From NCBI GenBank assembly GCA_023415725.1, contig JAEZJR010000346.1, positions 1-8,566 on the forward strand: a stretch of DNA of 8,566 nucleotides, given 5' to 3'. This stretch comes from Acidobacteriota bacterium. Its GTDB lineage: Bacteria > Acidobacteriota > Blastocatellia > Pyrinomonadales > Pyrinomonadaceae. Positions 6,795 through 8,566 of this stretch are shown in pieces. The translations under genes and the position numbers were made by a program. Numbering within the stretch: the stretch's first letter is position 1; every line of letters starts with the position of its first letter. The notes under the pieces are model-generated. The model searched no databases. It was given only the letters and a program-made list of their open reading frames with translations, and was not told the DNA's origin.

Positions 6795-6828
6795 TCGCAC
6801 GGACGTTGCATGTCAACGTTTCGTGCGA
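6795..6828 (+). promoter_or_regulatory. Long hairpin at the 5' leader / possible operator
   Basis: TCGCACG (6795-6801) pairs with CGTGCGA (6822-6828), and ACGTTG (6803-6808) pairs with CAACGT (6814-6819). A possible G-U pair at 6802/6820 and a bulged T at 6821 complete the stem, and the loop is CATGT. As RNA this would be a roughly 14-pair stem occupying nearly the whole leader and ending one base before the AAAGG ribosome site at 6829-6833. As DNA it is a dyad at the transcription start. Either could control the ATPase gene. Confidence 0.62.
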
Positions 6829-6834
6829 AAAGGT

Positions 6835-8271
6835 ATGGAAACTGCGGATGCGGGAGCGGGCAGGCCGGAAGTTTTGGACCTGCGGCCGGGGAACGATTGG
6901 TTGAAGGCGGGCGGCGAGCGCCCGAGGGCCTTGTTCGGCGAGCTCTGGAAGACGGGTGAGCTGTGCGTGATGTTTGGCGAGGCGGGCGTCGGGAAGAGCC
7001 TGCTCGCGGTGCAGATAGCCGATTCGATCGCTAAGGGGCGCGGGGTGGAGCCGTTCGGACCCGAGGCGGGTCCGCGAAGGGTGCTCTACGTCGATCTGGA
7101 GAAGACCGCGTCGCAGTTTGCGGAGCGGTACACCGAGGCGGACCCGGACCGCGCGGGGCGGAGGCGGCGGCATAATTTCTCGAAACGCTTCGACCGCGTG
7201 GCGCCGCTCGACGGCGGTTACGTGCGCGCGGCCGAGATCGGGCGGCGGATCGAATCGAGCGGGGCGACGGTGGTGGTGATCGACAACCTGTCGCACATGC
7301 TCCGCGGCGGGCTGCCGCGTGAAGCGGCCGCGGCGATGCGCGAGCTGCGGCGGGTGCGGTCGGCCTACGGGGTATCGATACTGGTGGTGGCCTCGGCGGC
7401 CCGCTCGACCCGGCGGAGCGGCATCACGGCGGCGGACATGGCGTGGGCGCGAACGGTGGCCCCGCTGGCCGACAACATATTCGCCGTGGGGCGGTGCCGA
7501 TCGGGCGGGCGATACATCAAGCACCTGAAGCCGAACTCGGCCGCGGCGGAAGAAGGCTCAGGGGAGGTGGCGCGGTTCCGTATCGAACGCGTAGGCGGAA
7601 CGTTCCCGTCATTCGTGCACGACGGGTTCGGGGTCGAGGCCCACTTGCGTGCCGGTGATGACGACGAGCACGAGCGGGAAACGATGGAGCGGATCCTGCG
7701 GATGAGCGAGGAGGAGGGGCTCTCGGTCCGCGACATCGCCGACGAGATCGGGATGCCGAAATCGACCGTTCATCGCTACCTTCAGGCGGCTCGTCTGGCG
7801 GCGGCGGCGTCTGCCGAGCCTCCGCCCGCGCCGGCTCCGGCACCGAGAATGTTTTTCGCGTTGGATCTATGCATCGACCAGTTGTGCGGGGGCTGCGATT
7901 TTTGCAGCGGGCGGCCGGGGCGTTACAGACATGGGGTGGGCGGCAACATCTTCGGCCATAAGGATTGCCCCGACGACTGTGACCTCTGCGGTCCGCGCAT
8001 TTACCGCGACGGGGACACGGTCGACCCCGAAGTGCGGGGGCGGTCGGACGAGTTTTTCGACAAGCTTCGTGCCTGGCTGTACGACGGCAAAACCGGCGAG
8101 CGGCCGATCTACCCGGGAGCTCGGCGATACGGCCACGAAATGGCCTCCTGGTATCCGGGGTCGGAAAACTGGTCCGAAGAAAAACTCCGGGTGTTCAACT
8201 CCATAAGCCGCAAGACCGGATGGCCCCCAACCGCTCTGTTTGAAGCGGAACGAATGTTCGGTCGGTCTTAA
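6835..8271 (+). CDS. RepA-like AAA_25 ATPase fused to HTH and Cys-rich C-terminus
   Basis: A 478-residue cytoplasmic protein. Residues 28-255 form a RecA-fold NTPase of the RepA/AAA_25 kind: Walker A GEAGVGKS (48-55), VLYVDLEK (83-90, the conserved acidic strand), Walker B VVVID (146-150). A late core segment (GITAADMAWARTVAPLADNI, then RYIKHLKPNS) is typical of RepA-like ATPases seen on plasmids and integrated elements. Residues 296-318 are a helix-turn-helix (LSVRDIADEIGMPKSTVHRY). An Ala/Pro linker follows at 321-338. A Cys cluster comes next: C346-x4-C351-x2-C354-x2-C357, then H366, H375, C378-x3-C382-x2-C385, consistent with one or two zinc sites. The last 90 residues are unrecognised. 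Start: ATG 6835 lies after the promoter; its AAAGG site is only 1 nt away, unusually close. A GTG at 6739 would add 32 residues but lies upstream of the -10 box. ATPase-driven DNA binding is inferred; replication initiator, helicase loader or regulator are all possible. Confidence 0.85.
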   Translation: METADAGAGRPEVLDLRPGNDWLKAGGERPRALFGELWKTGELCVMFGEAGVGKSLLAVQIADSIAKGRGVEPFGPEAGPRRVLYVDLEKTASQFAERYTEADPDRAGRRRRHNFSKRFDRVAPLDGGYVRAAEIGRRIESSGATVVVIDNLSHMLRGGLPREAAAAMRELRRVRSAYGVSILVVASAARSTRRSGITAADMAWARTVAPLADNIFAVGRCRSGGRYIKHLKPNSAAAEEGSGEVARFRIERVGGTFPSFVHDGFGVEAHLRAGDDDEHERETMERILRMSEEEGLSVRDIADEIGMPKSTVHRYLQAARLAAAASAEPPPAPAPAPRMFFALDLCIDQLCGGCDFCSGRPGRYRHGVGGNIFGHKDCPDDCDLCGPRIYRDGDTVDPEVRGRSDEFFDKLRAWLYDGKTGERPIYPGARRYGHEMASWYPGSENWSEEKLRVFNSISRKTGWPPTALFEAERMFGRS

Positions 8272-8299
8272 TTTGGCCTGGGCTCTGCCCGTCTGTTTG

Positions 8300-8320
8300 C
8301 GGAAAAGCTATGCTTTTCCG
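8300..8320. repeat. Perfect 9-bp hairpin after the ATPase gene
   Basis: CGGAAAAGC (8300-8308) and GCTTTTCCG (8312-8320) form a perfect stem with a TAT loop, 28 nt after the ATPase stop. There is no U-tract after it, so it is not a canonical intrinsic terminator, though it may stabilise the mRNA end or be a REP-like element. Confidence 0.55.
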
Positions 8321-8341
8321 GTCCGGCTGAATTCGGAGAAT

Positions 8342-8354
8342 GCGGCTTTGCCGC
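8342..8354. repeat. Small GCGGC-TTT-GCCGC hairpin
   Basis: A perfect 5-bp GC stem with a 3-base loop, 21 nt after the previous hairpin. Together with the flanking inverted repeats it makes the convergent intergenic region unusually rich in secondary structure. Confidence 0.45.
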
Positions 8355-8381
8355 CGGTTCGGCGAGCGAGTGCGGCGGCGT

Positions 8382-8413
8382 GGCCGCTCTTAAAATGGTG
8401 ACTCGGAGCGGCC
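8382..8413. repeat. 8-bp inverted repeat between convergent genes
   Basis: GGCCGCTC (8382-8389) is mirrored by GAGCGGCC (8406-8413) with a 16-nt spacer. It lies just past the toxin-remnant stop, between two convergent reading frames, so a bidirectional stop for transcription is possible. No T-run follows on either strand. Confidence 0.45.
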
Positions 8414-8424
8414 GTGTTTGGGAG

Positions 8425-8565
8425 CTACTTTTTCCGGCGAAGTCGTTGATAAACTTGTTTGCGGTCGTCGATTATCACGACCTCGATCTCCTACGAGCGG
8501 TCGTCGATGTTGTATACGACGCGGTTGTTGCCGGCGCGGAGTTTATAGGGTGTCTCATATACACA
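8425..8565 (-). pseudogene. RelE/ParE-type toxin 3' end, interrupted by TAG
   Basis: On the minus strand, the frame from the right edge reads VYETPYKLRAGNNRVVYNID then DRS, a TAG (8493-8491), then EIEVVIIDDRKQVYQRLRRK and a final Lys before the stop at 8427-8425. The pattern 'KLR.G..RVVY.ID', a beta strand, then a basic '.DR..VY.RL' tail is what the C-terminal half of RelE/ParE-superfamily mRNase or gyrase toxins looks like. It resumes in the same frame on both sides of the stop, so the TAG is most simply a single-base nonsense change. If translation stops there, about 21 residues of the toxin core, including the last strand, are lost and the toxin should be inactive. The gene start and any antitoxin gene lie beyond the right edge. 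A sequencing error is possible. Confidence 0.62.
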
Positions 8566-8566
8566 A

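Noticed and set aside
6673..6820. Plasmid replication origin with iterons
   Set aside because: A RepA-like ATPase and short repeats are suggestive, but there is no AT-rich unwinding region, no long iterons and no partner primase or initiator, and the flanks look chromosomal.
6730..7524. Long minus-strand open frame (264 aa) antisense to the ATPase gene
   Set aside because: Its product is Arg/Pro/His-rich without domains. It is open because the GC-rich codon use of the ATPase gene removes stops on the other strand.
8300..8320. Intrinsic terminator for the ATPase gene
   Set aside because: A strong stem is present but no run of T follows it on the plus strand.
1..8566. CRISPR array, tRNA, rRNA or insertion sequence
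   Set aside because: Read through for regularly spaced repeats, cloverleaf-like segments, rRNA-like conserved words and transposase motifs; none were seen.

Overview
The window looks like chromosomal DNA from a moderately GC-rich Gram-negative-type bacterium. The best guess is Acidobacteriota (Blastocatellia/Pyrinomonadales-like). This is an inference from gene style: small secreted orphan proteins, NHL-repeat and ZU5-like proteins, a probable DUF6683 protein, and signal peptides followed by Gln. No rRNA, tRNA or other phylogenetic marker is present, so the assignment is tentative.

Layout. Positions 1-5585 hold five minus-strand genes that all encode exported proteins. Read in transcription order, the first three are: a two-domain secreted protein with a lipocalin-like second half (5585-4566), a large lipoprotein (4566-2893) and an NHL-repeat protein (2887-1796). 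They are tightly packed: a TAATG overlap joins the first two, and the last codons of the second gene supply the Shine-Dalgarno sequence of the third. After a 172-nt gap come a probable DUF6683 protein (1623-826) and, 11 nt further on, a lipoprotein with a ZU5-like domain (814 to beyond the left edge). Upstream, separated by 152 nt, is a spermidine-synthase-like SAM-dependent methyltransferase (6445-5738), also on the minus strand.

The right part differs. A roughly 390-nt divergent region carries a good sigma70-type promoter (TTGCTT, 18 nt, TATAAT) set among inverted repeats, plus a long hairpin that would form the 5' leader of the next mRNA. It drives a plus-strand gene (6835-8271) that joins a RepA-like/AAA_25 RecA-fold ATPase, a helix-turn-helix, an Ala/Pro linker and a Cys-rich putative zinc-binding C-terminal region. 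Such ATPases are commonly found on mobile or accessory DNA. Downstream are compact hairpins and the 3' end of a RelE/ParE-type toxin reading frame (minus strand) broken by an in-frame TAG, which fits an accessory region in decay.

How they fit together. The left genes probably form one or two units making a set of envelope or periplasmic proteins of unknown role. The ATPase-HTH gene appears to be an independent, probably self-regulated, single-gene unit. The most unusual object is this ATPase-HTH-Cys fusion together with its structured promoter/leader. I see no CRISPR array, insertion sequence, tRNA or complete defence system.
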